NCBI GenBank assembly: GCA_947500505.1
Contig: CANMSL010000002.1
Span: forward strand, 62,001-126,000
DNA from: an uncultured Aquimarina sp.
Lineage (GTDB): Bacteria; Bacteroidota; Bacteroidia; Flavobacteriales; Flavobacteriaceae
DNA: 64,000 bases
Direction of reading: 5' to 3'
The number at the start of each line of letters is the position of its first letter. Position 1 is the stretch's first letter. The notes under the pieces are model-generated. The model had not been told where the DNA came from. It was given only the letters and a program-made list of their open reading frames with translations, and did not search any database. Below are positions 34,999-44,878 of this stretch, piece by piece. The translations under genes were made by a program, and so were the position numbers.

Positions 34999-35367
34999 AT
35001 GAGATTAAGAATTGGAATCGTTTTAGCTTTATTTTGTGTTTGTAATGTATCATTCGGACAAGATTATAAGAGCAACATTAAATCCTTAAAAGAAGTTGAT
35101 AACAAGATAGAGGAAGGACAATATAGTGCAGACGAATCTGTTTCAGCAGATAGGCTTATCATTAAAAATACAGAACAGGCTAAATTAGAAAAAAACACAG
35201 CATCGGCTTCTTATACAGATGAGGAATGGGCGGATATTAAAATGCAAATTCTGAAAACTAAAAAAAGAATTACTGATAATCGAGAAATTTTTACTTATAA
35301 AGTAATCGATACAGTTTTTATTACCATACCTGCTTTTAATAAAAAAGCACAATTATCAGGCTGGTAA
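34999..35367 (+). CDS. Small secreted protein, paralogue of the next gene
   Basis: 122 residues. Signal peptide about 1-20 (ALFCVCNVSFGQ). The mature part is charged and mostly helical. The shared blocks with the protein at 35577-35927 are YTDEEWADIKMQI, KKRITDN, KVIDTVFI and a C-terminal SGW. I do not recognise the family. It has its own terminator downstream and no partner upstream other than metK 186 bp away. Confidence 0.7.
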   Translation: MRLRIGIVLALFCVCNVSFGQDYKSNIKSLKEVDNKIEEGQYSADESVSADRLIIKNTEQAKLEKNTASASYTDEEWADIKMQILKTKKRITDNREIFTYKVIDTVFITIPAFNKKAQLSGW

Positions 35368-35394
35368 ATTGTAAACTTTATTCTAATAAATTAT

Positions 35395-35431
35395 AAAGGA
35401 GATTGCTTTTATAGCAATCTCCTTTTTTATT
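35395..35431 (+). terminator. Strong intrinsic terminator after the first secreted paralogue
   Basis: AAAGGAGATTGCT, a 5-nt loop and AGCAATCTCCTTT, a 13-bp perfect stem that continues into a T run. It lies 28 nt after the stop codon. Confidence 0.9.
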
Positions 35432-35473
35432 GTATCCTAAAAGAATTCGTATCATAGATTTTATTGAGACAAT

Positions 35474-35515
35474 AGGGGACAATTCCTAATTAAAAAGGGT
35501 TGTTTCCCCTCTAGT
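35474..35515. repeat. Inverted repeat between the two secreted paralogues
   Basis: AGGGGACAA and TTGTTTCCCCT form imperfect arms around about 20 nt, 65 bp before the second paralogue. It may be a regulatory hairpin; nothing else is visible in the spacer. Confidence 0.4.
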
Positions 35516-35576
35516 AATAAGCTTACAAATACCTTAAATTAGCACTGAAAATCAAATAATTAGAAAACAACAGACT

Positions 35577-35927
35577 ATGAAGTTCAAGATGACAATGATC
35601 GTTGCTTTGATATGTATGGGTCAAACCACTTTTGCACAAGTAAACAAAACCAAAGAAACCTCTGAAGAAAACAAAGATGCAATAAATCAAATTATTGAAT
35701 ATCAAAAAGAGAATGTTGACAACACCACTACAAAACAGGAAGTATTACGTATAAAGGATCATATTTACTATAGCGATAAGGAGTGGAAAAAAATAAAAAG
35801 ACAAATTCGAAGAAATAGAAAGAGAATCACCAATAGTAATGATGGGATCCATAGCTCCAAAGTTTTAGATACTATTTATCTGGAAATCAAAATTTCCAAA
35901 ACTAACTCACAAATAACTGATTGGTAA
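35577..35927 (+). CDS. Small secreted protein, second paralogue
   Basis: 116 residues with signal peptide about 1-21 (ALICMGQTTFAQ). Shares YSDKEWKKIKRQI, RKRITNS, KVLDTIYL and terminal TDW with the upstream protein; overall identity is low. The mature part is strongly basic in the middle (KRQIRRNRKR). The family is unknown. The tandem pair probably arose by duplication and divergence. Periplasmic or extracellular location is inferred from the signal peptide. Confidence 0.7.
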   Translation: MKFKMTMIVALICMGQTTFAQVNKTKETSEENKDAINQIIEYQKENVDNTTTKQEVLRIKDHIYYSDKEWKKIKRQIRRNRKRITNSNDGIHSSKVLDTIYLEIKISKTNSQITDW

Positions 35928-36118
35928 TAAAATTATACATTAGATTCTTTTGTATAAAATCATTTTTTCGCCAATTAAAAAAAGGGTAATTACCCGTTAC
36001 AAATATTATAGTTTTCTTGTAACTTAGTTTAGATTTTAGAGCTCTTTGTTAATCCAACTTTTTATTGGATAAATCTTAGCGACTTAAAAAATATCAACAA
36101 CTTAAAACCATACCCGAC

Positions 36119-36562
36119 ATGCCTAAATCAAATTATTGTTTAATTGACCCGGATGGAGGATCTCTAAAAGTCAGAGTAACGGCCAATAATGGGATAAGAA
36201 CTGGTTCTGTTTTTATTCTTTGGGAACTTAAGAACGGAACCTGGGAAAAGAAGGAAAGATTTAATGTTATTACCGGAGATGATGGTATAGATGAATTTAT
36301 TCTTCTGGAGAAACCAGATGATATTGAAAATGATTCTCTTGCCTGGGCAATACACGCCTGTTCCTCCATTAACCATGTTGAGCGTGGGGAGTTTAGCATT
36401 ACTATTATTCAGGATGGAAATGATCGCTGGAAAAAAGAATCGTCACGTCTTGTACCAAAATGTTCTGATGGGAAACAACTTCAATTCGGAAGCCACGTTA
36501 TTTTTAAACACTTGATTTCAGAAAACCTTTCAACATCAGACTTATGGAAAGACACAGAATAA
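36119..36562 (+). CDS. Hypothetical protein, first gene of the patatin operon
   Basis: 147 residues, no signal peptide or membrane segment. Predicted mainly beta-strand (LKVRVTANNGIRTGSVFILWEL, SITIIQDGN), with an acidic middle part. No family recognised. The stop overlaps the start of the next gene by 19 nt, and the patatin gene follows, so the three are one unit. Weak palindromes lie in its 190-bp leader (GGGTAATTACCC at 35985; ATCCAA/TTGGAT at 36053-36071). Confidence 0.6.
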   Translation: MPKSNYCLIDPDGGSLKVRVTANNGIRTGSVFILWELKNGTWEKKERFNVITGDDGIDEFILLEKPDDIENDSLAWAIHACSSINHVERGEFSITIIQDGNDRWKKESSRLVPKCSDGKQLQFGSHVIFKHLISENLSTSDLWKDTE

Positions 36563-37581
36563 CTTCCGCCATATTTATATTCTTGCTGATCTTCATCGGA
36601 TATTCTCAAGATATTGAACAACCTGGTGATAATCAGAATGCATATTCATTTAAATTGGATTATAATGTCCCTGAAAGTCCGGCTTTTGCCGTATTGGATG
36701 CAAATCCTACCACGATAATGCGTGCAAGTACTCCTCAGGAAATTGTAACACATTTGGCCAGTAACTTTCTTAGCGGAAACGAAGTAAGTCCGGGATTAGC
36801 TCTTGACTTTAATCCCTATTTTACTTTTGGAGGAAGACTAAAAAGTGTAAAGGAATATAGAAATAGTTATGGTAAGAGATTTCTTGCTAATCTTCAACTT
36901 TCTTTTGCTACTATAAATTCCATGGATTTTCCCGACGATATGCTGTTCTCTGGAGGAATAAGAGCGACTTTGTTTGACAGTAAGGATCTAATTTTTGACA
37001 CTCAGTTAGGAAAGGATATTGACAATGCCTTACTTCCCGATAGTACAGATGAACCTGGTCCAATGAACGATAATGATCAGGGAACTGTTGTAGATAATCA
37101 GGCATTAGAACAGGCATATATTGATGCGAAAACAAGATATATGAATAAACCGGGAGGTTCACTTGCCCTTGGTTATGCTATTGCCGGCAGAGCTAAAGAT
37201 AATTCCTTTAAAACAGATAGCATAGTCACCTATAGACATCAAGCGTGGCTAGTTGGCCAATATGATTTAGGAAGAAGTGGCATGAGCATTAATGCCATGG
37301 TCATGTATCGATACGATCAAACACCGCTCACAACGGATAACGATGGCTTGATAAGTGGTATAGCTTTAAGAAAATATGGTCAAAAACTAATACTCTCTGC
37401 CGAAATCTATCATGACAGCATGAAAGAAAGCATTGATTTTGGTGGTTATGCAGAAGCTTATCTTATTCCTAGTATTACATTGTTTGCGTCCCTTAAAAAG
37501 GAAACAAACAGCATTACTGGCGATGAGGACGTCGTGTTTAAACCAGGTATTAAATGGAATTTTAGTCAAGCAAAAAAATAA
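36544..37581 (+). CDS. Predicted outer-membrane protein of the patatin operon
   Basis: 345 residues. Signal peptide about 1-21 (IFIFLLIFIGYSQ). Alternating strands with aromatic ends and short turns through the second half (SINAMVMYRYDQ, ITLFASLKKET, VFKPGIKWNF) suggest a beta-barrel. No family was recognised. It sits between a small soluble protein and a large patatin, 71 nt before the latter. It may anchor or export the phospholipase, which is speculation from order alone. Confidence 0.6.
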   Translation: MERHRITSAIFIFLLIFIGYSQDIEQPGDNQNAYSFKLDYNVPESPAFAVLDANPTTIMRASTPQEIVTHLASNFLSGNEVSPGLALDFNPYFTFGGRLKSVKEYRNSYGKRFLANLQLSFATINSMDFPDDMLFSGGIRATLFDSKDLIFDTQLGKDIDNALLPDSTDEPGPMNDNDQGTVVDNQALEQAYIDAKTRYMNKPGGSLALGYAIAGRAKDNSFKTDSIVTYRHQAWLVGQYDLGRSGMSINAMVMYRYDQTPLTTDNDGLISGIALRKYGQKLILSAEIYHDSMKESIDFGGYAEAYLIPSITLFASLKKETNSITGDEDVVFKPGIKWNFSQAKK

Positions 37582-37652
37582 CAAGTCCCCCCTGACAAAC
37601 GATAAACTACCCCACAGATTTTAAAAAATTTTAGACAGTAAAATAAGAAATC

Positions 37653-40562
37653 ATGGGAAAAACACTACGTGTCTGCCTGGCAATGGGAGGAGGAGTTTCT
37701 TTAGGCTCTTTTTCAGGTTCGGCATTAACCGAAGCTTTAAAATTATTAGTCCTTTATGGTAAGGATAATGACAAGAAAGAATATGATGAAATAATTGTAG
37801 ATGGAATGAGTGGAGCGAGTGCAGGTGCAATTGCTTTAACCATTATGCTTAAATGTCTTATTGATTATCGATCAATGATGCCGTTATTTAGTGAGCAACT
37901 AAGCGAAAATGACCTGCTCGATGAAATTATCAAAGAGTATTTTGGAGGAGATGTTTCTAAAGCGGAAAAACAAAAAAACAAGTTCGAAACATTAAAAGCG
38001 CTTCAGCTTGCACAAAAAATCCAATACAAATTATGGGTAGAAGAAGTAGATTCGATAAAGCTATATGGTAATAAAACTCATAAAGACTTTATCGCTAATC
38101 CCACAGAATCATTCTCATTACTAGACAGAAAACTATTGGAGGAACTTACCAAGAAGTACTTGATGGCATCTGATGGTGTTGATATATCAAGAAGACAACT
38201 TTTAAACCCGAAGCGCGTTATTTTTGCGTGTTCTCTCACCAACCTATTGCCTATTGAAATAGATTTTTTTAGAAAAGATAACAAAAAGAATGGTGCACAT
38301 TCCAGAGATAAGCTACAAAGAAACTTTTTAAAATCCGTTGGGTCAGAAAATCATTCTGAACTACGAGTTATAGATTTCGTATTTGATGAAGAAGCTATTC
38401 ATAAAGAAGAAAAAGAAACCGATTCCAGATGGTTAAAGTTTTGTAATACTCCTGACCCAAATGTTCCAACTCATTTCAGGATGACAGACAAATCGGCTTG
38501 GGCTACCATTTCTGCCTCTGCTCTCGGTTGCGGAGCATTTCCAATTGCATTCGAACCAGTTCTGCTTAAAAGGTATAAACAAGAGTTTGGTGATAATAAC
38601 CAGAATACAAACTGGCCATCTTCTTTTATAAAAATACAAGACGAAATTAAAGAATTTAAATCCAGTAGTAACGGAAGCTTTAAAGACAATAGCTACTTTG
38701 CTGAAGATGAAAACAATACATTAAATTATGATTGTTTTAATTTTCCATATATCGATGGAGGAACTTTTAATAATGAACCGATCCGTGAAGCTTTTAAAAT
38801 AGGTACTTTTCAGGATTTTGGTCGTGTAGCACAAAATGAGGAAAGACTTATTTTATTTGTAGACCCAATTGTTAGAAAAGAACAATATCATTCATTTAAA
38901 GTTGCTGCATTTTCTCCTGTTAAAGTATCTAACAATGAGGTATCGTTTAAAAAAGAGCTGGGAAAACTTATCGGCAACACTTCTAGTATTCTTGGGGTAC
39001 TCACTAATCAGGGCAGCATAAAAGAGGAGCACAAAATAATTGATGTAAAGGAAAATTTTGAGCTTCGACATACCATTTTCAATTATCTGGACTCGAATAC
39101 AGATATGAGTAGTAATTTAAGCATTGAAATTATTGCTACAGCCTTCAACAAAATTGACAAAAACCTGAGAAACGGAATTATTTCATTAGGCACCAGGGAT
39201 CCCATAGAATATTTTTTGGCTGAAATAAAAAAGAACTGTGAAGATAAAAACGGTAATGAAAGTGCTTGTATCAGTATCCATAGAGAAGATTTAGCAAAAC
39301 TGAAAATAACTATAGACGAAAAAATTAAAGAAGGTAGCACTTTACATATTAGCGATGTGTACAAAGCTCTTAAATTGTCAACCAAAGCAGATCAAAATGG
39401 TTTTGCTCAGACAGTTTTTAAAGTGATTGCTGATTTTGCCCTCAATACTGACGGGAAAAATGAAAATGCGTTCCGCGCAGCGATACTTCCCATTAATAAA
39501 AACCTGGACACAATTGAGCTACCAGGAAGTGAAATTGAAGCTTTTGGTGGATTTGCCTCTTTAAAAGCCAGAAAATATGCTTTTGAGTTTGCACGCTTGA
39601 GCACATTATTATCATTGAAAGAAAGTTTGGGTGGATTTAGACCCAACCGACCATTTATTGCGAATGAAGGATTTGTAAATCTTGAAAACCAGTTAACGAA
39701 TAAAATTAAGAATATAGACTTTTTCAATAATGGAAACCTTTATACCGGAGAACTGGAAAATCATCTTTTCAATCCGTCCGTCGCTCGTATAAAAGGAGTA
39801 TTACTAAGCAATAAATACCTGAAATTTATTTTACTAAAAGTTCCTTTTGTAGCAACATCACTACTTGGTACGATTGCAATGCCGCTGGTCTCAATTGGAT
39901 TATTTGCCAGCTCCATCTTTAAAAAGTCTCCCTGGAGAGGTTCTAATATTTTAAAAAACATCATCAGGAGTAGCGTAGATCAAATTAATTATTTGCCATT
40001 AGAACCTGTTACAATTTCTATACTAAGCGATTCAAAGCTTACTAAGAAACTTCTTATACGTTGTTCTGATAATTCAATTAAGAAACGCAAAGCAATTGAA
40101 CACCAAATTAAAGTTTCTGATAATAGAAAAAGGTATCAATATTATTTTCAGGTGTCGCTTTTAGAGTATATAAAACAAGAAAATTCTATTCATCCTGAAA
40201 CTATATCCCGAAACGCCGAGTCGTTAAAAATCAATTCTCAATTGATACAACGATTAGGTCTATCTCTTTCCGGAAAAGTAAAAATGCCTAATGATATTGA
40301 TGGCAATCTAAATCCAGAAAACAAGCGTATTGCAATTGAAAAGAACTATTCTGATATTATTACAGAAATGCGAATTGACAAGGTGAATCTACCGTTGCTA
40401 AACAATGCTATTAACGATCCTTCGACCGCTCTTCATTATTCTCTAAAAAACATCAATTATCATGTAAATCCATTACTAGAAATTGATCTGCAGAAATTAA
40501 CTGAGGGCTGGTATTTTAAAGAACAAACTGAGTCATTAGATAAGAAACTATTAAAAAAATAA
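37653..40562 (+). CDS. Large patatin-like phospholipase
   Basis: 969 residues. The patatin catalytic core is in the first 400: oxyanion motif GGGVSLGSFSG (12-22), nucleophile S56 in GASAG, and catalytic Asp 368 in DGG (FPYIDGG). The distance of over 300 residues between Ser and Asp is larger than in simple patatins and includes an insert. A hydrophobic stretch at about 724-752 may bind membrane. There is no signal peptide. Such enzymes hydrolyse phospholipids or acyl lipids; substrate is unknown. Third gene of a compact operon. The C-terminal 500 residues match nothing I recognise. Confidence 0.82.
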   Translation: MGKTLRVCLAMGGGVSLGSFSGSALTEALKLLVLYGKDNDKKEYDEIIVDGMSGASAGAIALTIMLKCLIDYRSMMPLFSEQLSENDLLDEIIKEYFGGDVSKAEKQKNKFETLKALQLAQKIQYKLWVEEVDSIKLYGNKTHKDFIANPTESFSLLDRKLLEELTKKYLMASDGVDISRRQLLNPKRVIFACSLTNLLPIEIDFFRKDNKKNGAHSRDKLQRNFLKSVGSENHSELRVIDFVFDEEAIHKEEKETDSRWLKFCNTPDPNVPTHFRMTDKSAWATISASALGCGAFPIAFEPVLLKRYKQEFGDNNQNTNWPSSFIKIQDEIKEFKSSSNGSFKDNSYFAEDENNTLNYDCFNFPYIDGGTFNNEPIREAFKIGTFQDFGRVAQNEERLILFVDPIVRKEQYHSFKVAAFSPVKVSNNEVSFKKELGKLIGNTSSILGVLTNQGSIKEEHKIIDVKENFELRHTIFNYLDSNTDMSSNLSIEIIATAFNKIDKNLRNGIISLGTRDPIEYFLAEIKKNCEDKNGNESACISIHREDLAKLKITIDEKIKEGSTLHISDVYKALKLSTKADQNGFAQTVFKVIADFALNTDGKNENAFRAAILPINKNLDTIELPGSEIEAFGGFASLKARKYAFEFARLSTLLSLKESLGGFRPNRPFIANEGFVNLENQLTNKIKNIDFFNNGNLYTGELENHLFNPSVARIKGVLLSNKYLKFILLKVPFVATSLLGTIAMPLVSIGLFASSIFKKSPWRGSNILKNIIRSSVDQINYLPLEPVTISILSDSKLTKKLLIRCSDNSIKKRKAIEHQIKVSDNRKRYQYYFQVSLLEYIKQENSIHPETISRNAESLKINSQLIQRLGLSLSGKVKMPNDIDGNLNPENKRIAIEKNYSDIITEMRIDKVNLPLLNNAINDPSTALHYSLKNINYHVNPLLEIDLQKLTEGWYFKEQTESLDKKLLKK

Positions 40563-40621
40563 CCAAAATCTGATTTGGCATAAGATTGTTCATAATTAGG
40601 ATTACACGTTCTCGTCAAGAT

Positions 40622-40690
40622 AAATGTGTCTCGGATTTTAATCTCAATATATTGATTATCAACCTACGATAAAAAACCTGAGACACGTTT
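40622..40690. repeat. Long-range inverted repeat after the patatin operon
   Basis: AAATGTGTCTC (40622-40632) and GAGACACGTTT (40680-40690) pair over 11 bp with one G-U, around a 47-nt loop that contains the palindrome TCAATATATTGA. No T run follows, so an RNA end structure or operator is as likely as a terminator. Confidence 0.5.
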
Positions 40691-40760
40691 CGAATGGATA
40701 TAAAATTACTTTATGACCAAAAAAAAGATATCTGATAAATTACTTTAGGGAGGAGTATAT

Positions 40761-41183
40761 CTATTGCTGCATTTTGAGGTAATAGTCCACAGAATGTTTC
40801 CCTGATCCATAAAACAGAAAGAAAGCACACAGGAGAAATACTACACTAGCTATAACTAAATTCGCTACATTCATTTCTCCAACAAAATTAATAATGATTG
40901 CACCAATCAAGAGTGGTAATTGTGCAGCAACCGACCAACGGGTCAATAAACCAAAAGCAATAAGAATCCCACCAATTAAATGCGCAGGAGCTACATAGTG
41001 GATAACGATCATTCCACCTGCAAGATTTTGAATCGGTTTTAGTAAATCTACCAATATCTGACTATTGCTAATAAATTTTATACCCTTTAAGAATAAAAAT
41101 ACACCTAATGCAATTCTAAGAAGATCTAATGGATAATACGTATGAGCGTTAGCCCATTTATTTAATGACTTTATAGTTAGCAT
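40761..41183 (-). CDS. DoxX family membrane protein
   Basis: 140 residues with four transmembrane segments (LLRIALGVFLFLKGI, then APAHLIGGILIAFGL, LPLLIGAIIINF and IASVVFLLCAFFLF). The DoxX family has quinone-linked members, but most are uncharacterised. It lies 74 nt after a DUF302 lipoprotein gene on the same strand and may be co-transcribed with it. Confidence 0.85.
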   Translation of the reverse strand: MLTIKSLNKWANAHTYYPLDLLRIALGVFLFLKGIKFISNSQILVDLLKPIQNLAGGMIVIHYVAPAHLIGGILIAFGLLTRWSVAAQLPLLIGAIIINFVGEMNVANLVIASVVFLLCAFFLFYGSGKHSVDYYLKMQQ

Positions 41184-41257
41184 AATGAAAACAAGTGTTG
41201 ATTAGACCACTATAAGATACTGATTTTTAACTTAATAAAAAACAGTGGTGTTTTTAT

Positions 41258-41770
41258 TTATAACCCTGATGCAGCCGAAGTAATTTTATTTAAGGCGTTA
41301 CTTATCTTATTTAAAACCTCTTGATTCTCATTTATCTCGTGACGATGTTTCAAATATTGGGGATCATTATATGAAATTCTAACTACGTTGTGTTGATCTT
41401 GCCAAACCATGATTTTCTGTGGAAGATCCAATCCTGTTGTTTGAGCGTTTTGCATTAGAGGAGTCCCTAATTTTGGGTTTCCAAACATAACAATTCTGGA
41501 TGGTTTTAGTTCTAGTCCCACCGAGGCTGCATTAGCCTGATGGTCCAGCTCTGCAATAATTTTAAGGTTTGGATTCGTATTGATTACCTCAATAAGTTTA
41601 TTATAAGTTTCTTCAAAGCTTTTCTTACTTTCCTTAGTTATAATTCCTTGCTGGGCCATAGTTTCCATACGTTCTGATTCATTTTGTACAGCTTTAGACG
41701 TATCATTCACCTCCTGATTACAAGAAGAAAAAGTTAAAATAAATAGAAAACTATAAATTATATTCCTCAT
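41258..41770 (-). CDS. DUF302 domain lipoprotein
   Basis: 170 residues. Lipoprotein signal with lipobox FSSC (Cys 17). DUF302 features: KSFEETYNKLIEVINTNP, IIAELDHQANAASVG, and VMFGNPKLGTPLMQNAQTTGLDLPQ. The fold is known from structures, but its activity is not established. Envelope location is inferred. The protein is complete. Confidence 0.88.
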   Translation of the reverse strand: MRNIIYSFLFILTFSSCNQEVNDTSKAVQNESERMETMAQQGIITKESKKSFEETYNKLIEVINTNPNLKIIAELDHQANAASVGLELKPSRIVMFGNPKLGTPLMQNAQTTGLDLPQKIMVWQDQHNVVRISYNDPQYLKHRHEINENQEVLNKISNALNKITSAASGL

Positions 41771-41985
41771 TTGAAACTGGTTTTAGTTTAAGACTTCGTT
41801 ATCTTTATTTTAGTCTGACAATAATTGGTAGATATCTATACCTCTTCGACCAACCCTACCGAGTTTCTATATTATATTTTCTTCAAAAATCTTTTTGGAA
41901 TAAATAAAATTATAAAACTACATGCTTCTTACAATAGGTTCTTTCGACAATTTAAAGATAGTAAAAAACACTTAGTTCAATATTC

Positions 41986-44724
41986 CTATAAATTGTATTT
42001 TATAGTAAATATCCAAAATCTTGGTTGTACCATATAACTGGAGGTACTATTAAACAACTCATTAAAACTATCTCTATTTATACTTTCAGTGTTCAAAAGG
42101 TTAGTAACAGAGAATTTATATTCCCATTTGCTATTAGGTTTTTGATAAAAAACTTCAGCATCCCAGAAACTATATTCATTTAATGTTGCTTCTGTATCCC
42201 TATAATTGTAATAACTAAAAGATGACTTCAATAGAAAACCTTTAGCAAAAGCCCAATCTAATCTAGCAAAAGGACGACTGGTATAGAAAGTGCTCTCTGC
42301 TCCATTGTTGTCATAATCGTTTACAGTAATACTATAGCCCAGATCAAAATTTGGACCTTTTTTAAAGTTTGTAGACCACTCTGTTTGGTACGTTTGTGTA
42401 AGGCTTATACTCTTGCTTGGCAAAGTATTTACAATATTATTAAAACTAGACCAACTTAAATTAGCACTCAGGTTGCCTTTTATTTTACCAAAGGTTCTTG
42501 TAAAATTTCCGCTTGCCGAAACTACCTGATCTGCAAAATTAGAATTAATAGGGGTATTCACACGGTTGATCCCTGTAACTATACTGGTATTCTTGATTGG
42601 ATTTCGTCTATTAGAATAATTTATTCGTGCAAAAATATTGGTGTAGTTAAACATATTAAAACTAAAATAGTTTAATGAATAATTATCATACAATGCATTT
42701 TCCAGATTTCTGTTTCCCTGAGACAGTGAATTATAGTTATTAAAAACATATCCTTCTGCCAGACGGTTTACATCGGTATAATTGGCGGTGATTGAATAAT
42801 TGAAGCGCAAACTCTCACTTTTCTTAAATTGAACCAAAGCAAAAAAATCAGGTAATACTTGCCACTCATTTTGGTTGATTATTGTTCCCAATTGTTCGTC
42901 TTTGAGACTATAATTATGAATACTAACACCTGGATTAAACGTAAAAATCCCTGTAATAAACTTATAATGTAATCCAGCATAAGTATCCTTAAAAACATAG
43001 GTTACATCGTTATTGAATTCATTTGTTTCGAAATTATTTTGATTTCCATTATCTAAAATCTGAAAAATCCCCGAATCAAAGTTTTGAGTACTTAGTGTGG
43101 ATCCTAGTGTAAAATTGAGGTTACTCTTCTTGTTTAAAACATAATAATAATCAAGCTTAGCATCTAGCTTACTGGTTCTTATATCTTTTTGTTGATTGAT
43201 GTTATATCTTTCCGATTCCTCTAGAGGATCAAAGGTGTCTGAATTCGGGTCACCGGGATCATTAATCTGAGTAAATACTCCTCTAAAAGGAATTTCAGAT
43301 CTGATCGCGTTATAAAACGGGTCTTCTTCCTGAAATAAGTGCTGAGCCTCAAAAGAAAAAATATTTTTGGAATTAAGCGTATAGTATGTATTTAGATTCT
43401 GCTGTATTGAGAAAGGATTATTCTCTAACCTTTCGTTTATATCTTCAGAAATATCATCTCTTACAGAAAGAAAAATATCTTCTTCTTGTTGCGTGGAAAG
43501 TTTACCAAAAATATCATAATCCAGCCTAAAATCAGAATTGGGCTTATAACTTGCGCTCAATTTTAAAAGACCTAATGTACTTTGTTGCTCTGTGTTATCA
43601 AAAGTTTCTTCTATTGTATTATCTGCCGGGCCTGGTGTGTCGTCAATGTAGGTTCTTCTGGTTGTGGTGATAAGATCTGTTTTAGTATCACTAATTATTC
43701 CATATCCACTTACATCCAGTTTTTTGTTAGCAGACATACTAAAATTGGCTGCTCCAAATTTGGTATTAATTTCATTAGCTCTATTATTTTGTAATACAGC
43801 AAAAGCTAAGTCGTCGGTAGTAATATTGAAAGATGTGCCACCACTTCCCAGATTTCTTAAGCCACCTGTAAAATTAAAGTAATCCCTTCTGGTAAAAGGC
43901 ACCTCTCCAATATCATTAAGATCTGTTAAGATATTTATACTATACTTAGGGCTATAATAAAACAGTTTGGGTTTTATCAAATATCGCTCAGTTTCTCCAA
44001 CTCCCGAACCAGCAGTTATATCACCAAACCAGAAATTCTTTTTACCTTCTTTAAGTTTAATATTAATGGCCACCTGATCCTGATTATTTCTCAAGCCTCG
44101 CATTTGACCCACATCTTCATAATTTCTAAGTACTTCTACCTTATCTAAAGCATCTGCCGGAATGTTTTTGGTTGCCAGTTTAGAATCTCCGTCAAAAAAA
44201 TCCTTTCCTTCGACCATCACCTTAGAAACTGCTTTTCCTTCAACCTCTATTTCTCCATCATCGTTCACTTCGATTCCTGGTAATTTTTCTAATACATCTC
44301 CGAGTTTTTTTTCCGATCCATTGGTAAAAGAATCTGTATTATATATTAAAGTATCCCCTTTCACTACAACAGGCATTTCATACACGATTTCTACTTCATC
44401 AAGACTATTTGTTTCAGAAGTCATTTCGAAATCAACCGTGACATCCGCTGTAGTAACAGTAATGGTTTTATCACCTGCAGAAAGCCCAATAAAACTAACT
44501 TTAAGCAAATAAGTTTCATTAACAGGAATCGACAATTTATATTTCCCATTATCATTGGTAATCCCATATGCAGCCATGGTGTTATCTGATTTTTTATAAG
44601 CAATGACATTGGCCATTTCTAATGGGTTTCCTACTGAGTCCTTTACAAATCCCGTGATCTGAACTTTCTGGGCAGACATAGTGAACCCAACCAATAATAT
44701 GGTATATAGTATTTGTTGCTTCAT
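41986..44724 (-). CDS. TonB-type outer-membrane beta-barrel protein with carboxypeptidase-regulatory domain
   Basis: 912 residues. Signal peptide about 1-18 (FTMSAQ), CarboxypepD_reg-like Ig domain about 20-110 (VQITGFVKDSVGNPLEMANV), a plug-like domain about 130-230 (GDVLEKLPGIEVNDDGE), then a 22-strand-like barrel to the C-terminus (QPRFWIFTIKYNL). It resembles the outer membrane protein beta-barrel family, related to TonB-dependent receptors, with a modified plug. There is no SusD partner; instead it follows two GLPGLI genes, an arrangement common in flavobacteria. Cargo unknown. Confidence 0.88.
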   Translation of the reverse strand: MKQQILYTILLVGFTMSAQKVQITGFVKDSVGNPLEMANVIAYKKSDNTMAAYGITNDNGKYKLSIPVNETYLLKVSFIGLSAGDKTITVTTADVTVDFEMTSETNSLDEVEIVYEMPVVVKGDTLIYNTDSFTNGSEKKLGDVLEKLPGIEVNDDGEIEVEGKAVSKVMVEGKDFFDGDSKLATKNIPADALDKVEVLRNYEDVGQMRGLRNNQDQVAINIKLKEGKKNFWFGDITAGSGVGETERYLIKPKLFYYSPKYSINILTDLNDIGEVPFTRRDYFNFTGGLRNLGSGGTSFNITTDDLAFAVLQNNRANEINTKFGAANFSMSANKKLDVSGYGIISDTKTDLITTTRRTYIDDTPGPADNTIEETFDNTEQQSTLGLLKLSASYKPNSDFRLDYDIFGKLSTQQEEDIFLSVRDDISEDINERLENNPFSIQQNLNTYYTLNSKNIFSFEAQHLFQEEDPFYNAIRSEIPFRGVFTQINDPGDPNSDTFDPLEESERYNINQQKDIRTSKLDAKLDYYYVLNKKSNLNFTLGSTLSTQNFDSGIFQILDNGNQNNFETNEFNNDVTYVFKDTYAGLHYKFITGIFTFNPGVSIHNYSLKDEQLGTIINQNEWQVLPDFFALVQFKKSESLRFNYSITANYTDVNRLAEGYVFNNYNSLSQGNRNLENALYDNYSLNYFSFNMFNYTNIFARINYSNRRNPIKNTSIVTGINRVNTPINSNFADQVVSASGNFTRTFGKIKGNLSANLSWSSFNNIVNTLPSKSISLTQTYQTEWSTNFKKGPNFDLGYSITVNDYDNNGAESTFYTSRPFARLDWAFAKGFLLKSSFSYYNYRDTEATLNEYSFWDAEVFYQKPNSKWEYKFSVTNLLNTESINRDSFNELFNSTSSYMVQPRFWIFTIKYNL

Positions 44725-44814
44725 TATTTGATTGATTTATGACATTGCCATTATTAGACTTTTCATTATCAGTCTTGTCAAAGTCCAGGAAAATCTTGTT
44801 TTCATTTTACACTT

Positions 44815-44840
44815 CGTCAAACTAAGCGTGCCAACGGCAT
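44815..44840. repeat. Degenerate REP-like palindrome
   Basis: ACACTTCGTCAAACTAAGCG plus TGCCAA is a decayed member of the palindrome family at 27924 and 32898. It lies between a GLPGLI gene and the TonB-type gene. Confidence 0.4.
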
Positions 44841-44878
44841 ATCATTAAACTTAACTATGATGGATTTGCTAACAATTT

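Noticed and set aside
36119..40562. Patatin operon as a CBASS-type antiphage system
   Set aside because: No cyclic-nucleotide synthase or other CBASS gene is present, and the second gene is exported, which does not fit.
41825..42037. Plus-strand ORF of 70 codons overlapping the end of the TonB-type gene
   Set aside because: It runs antisense into a well-supported coding region, has no family features, and looks like chance openness in AT-rich DNA.
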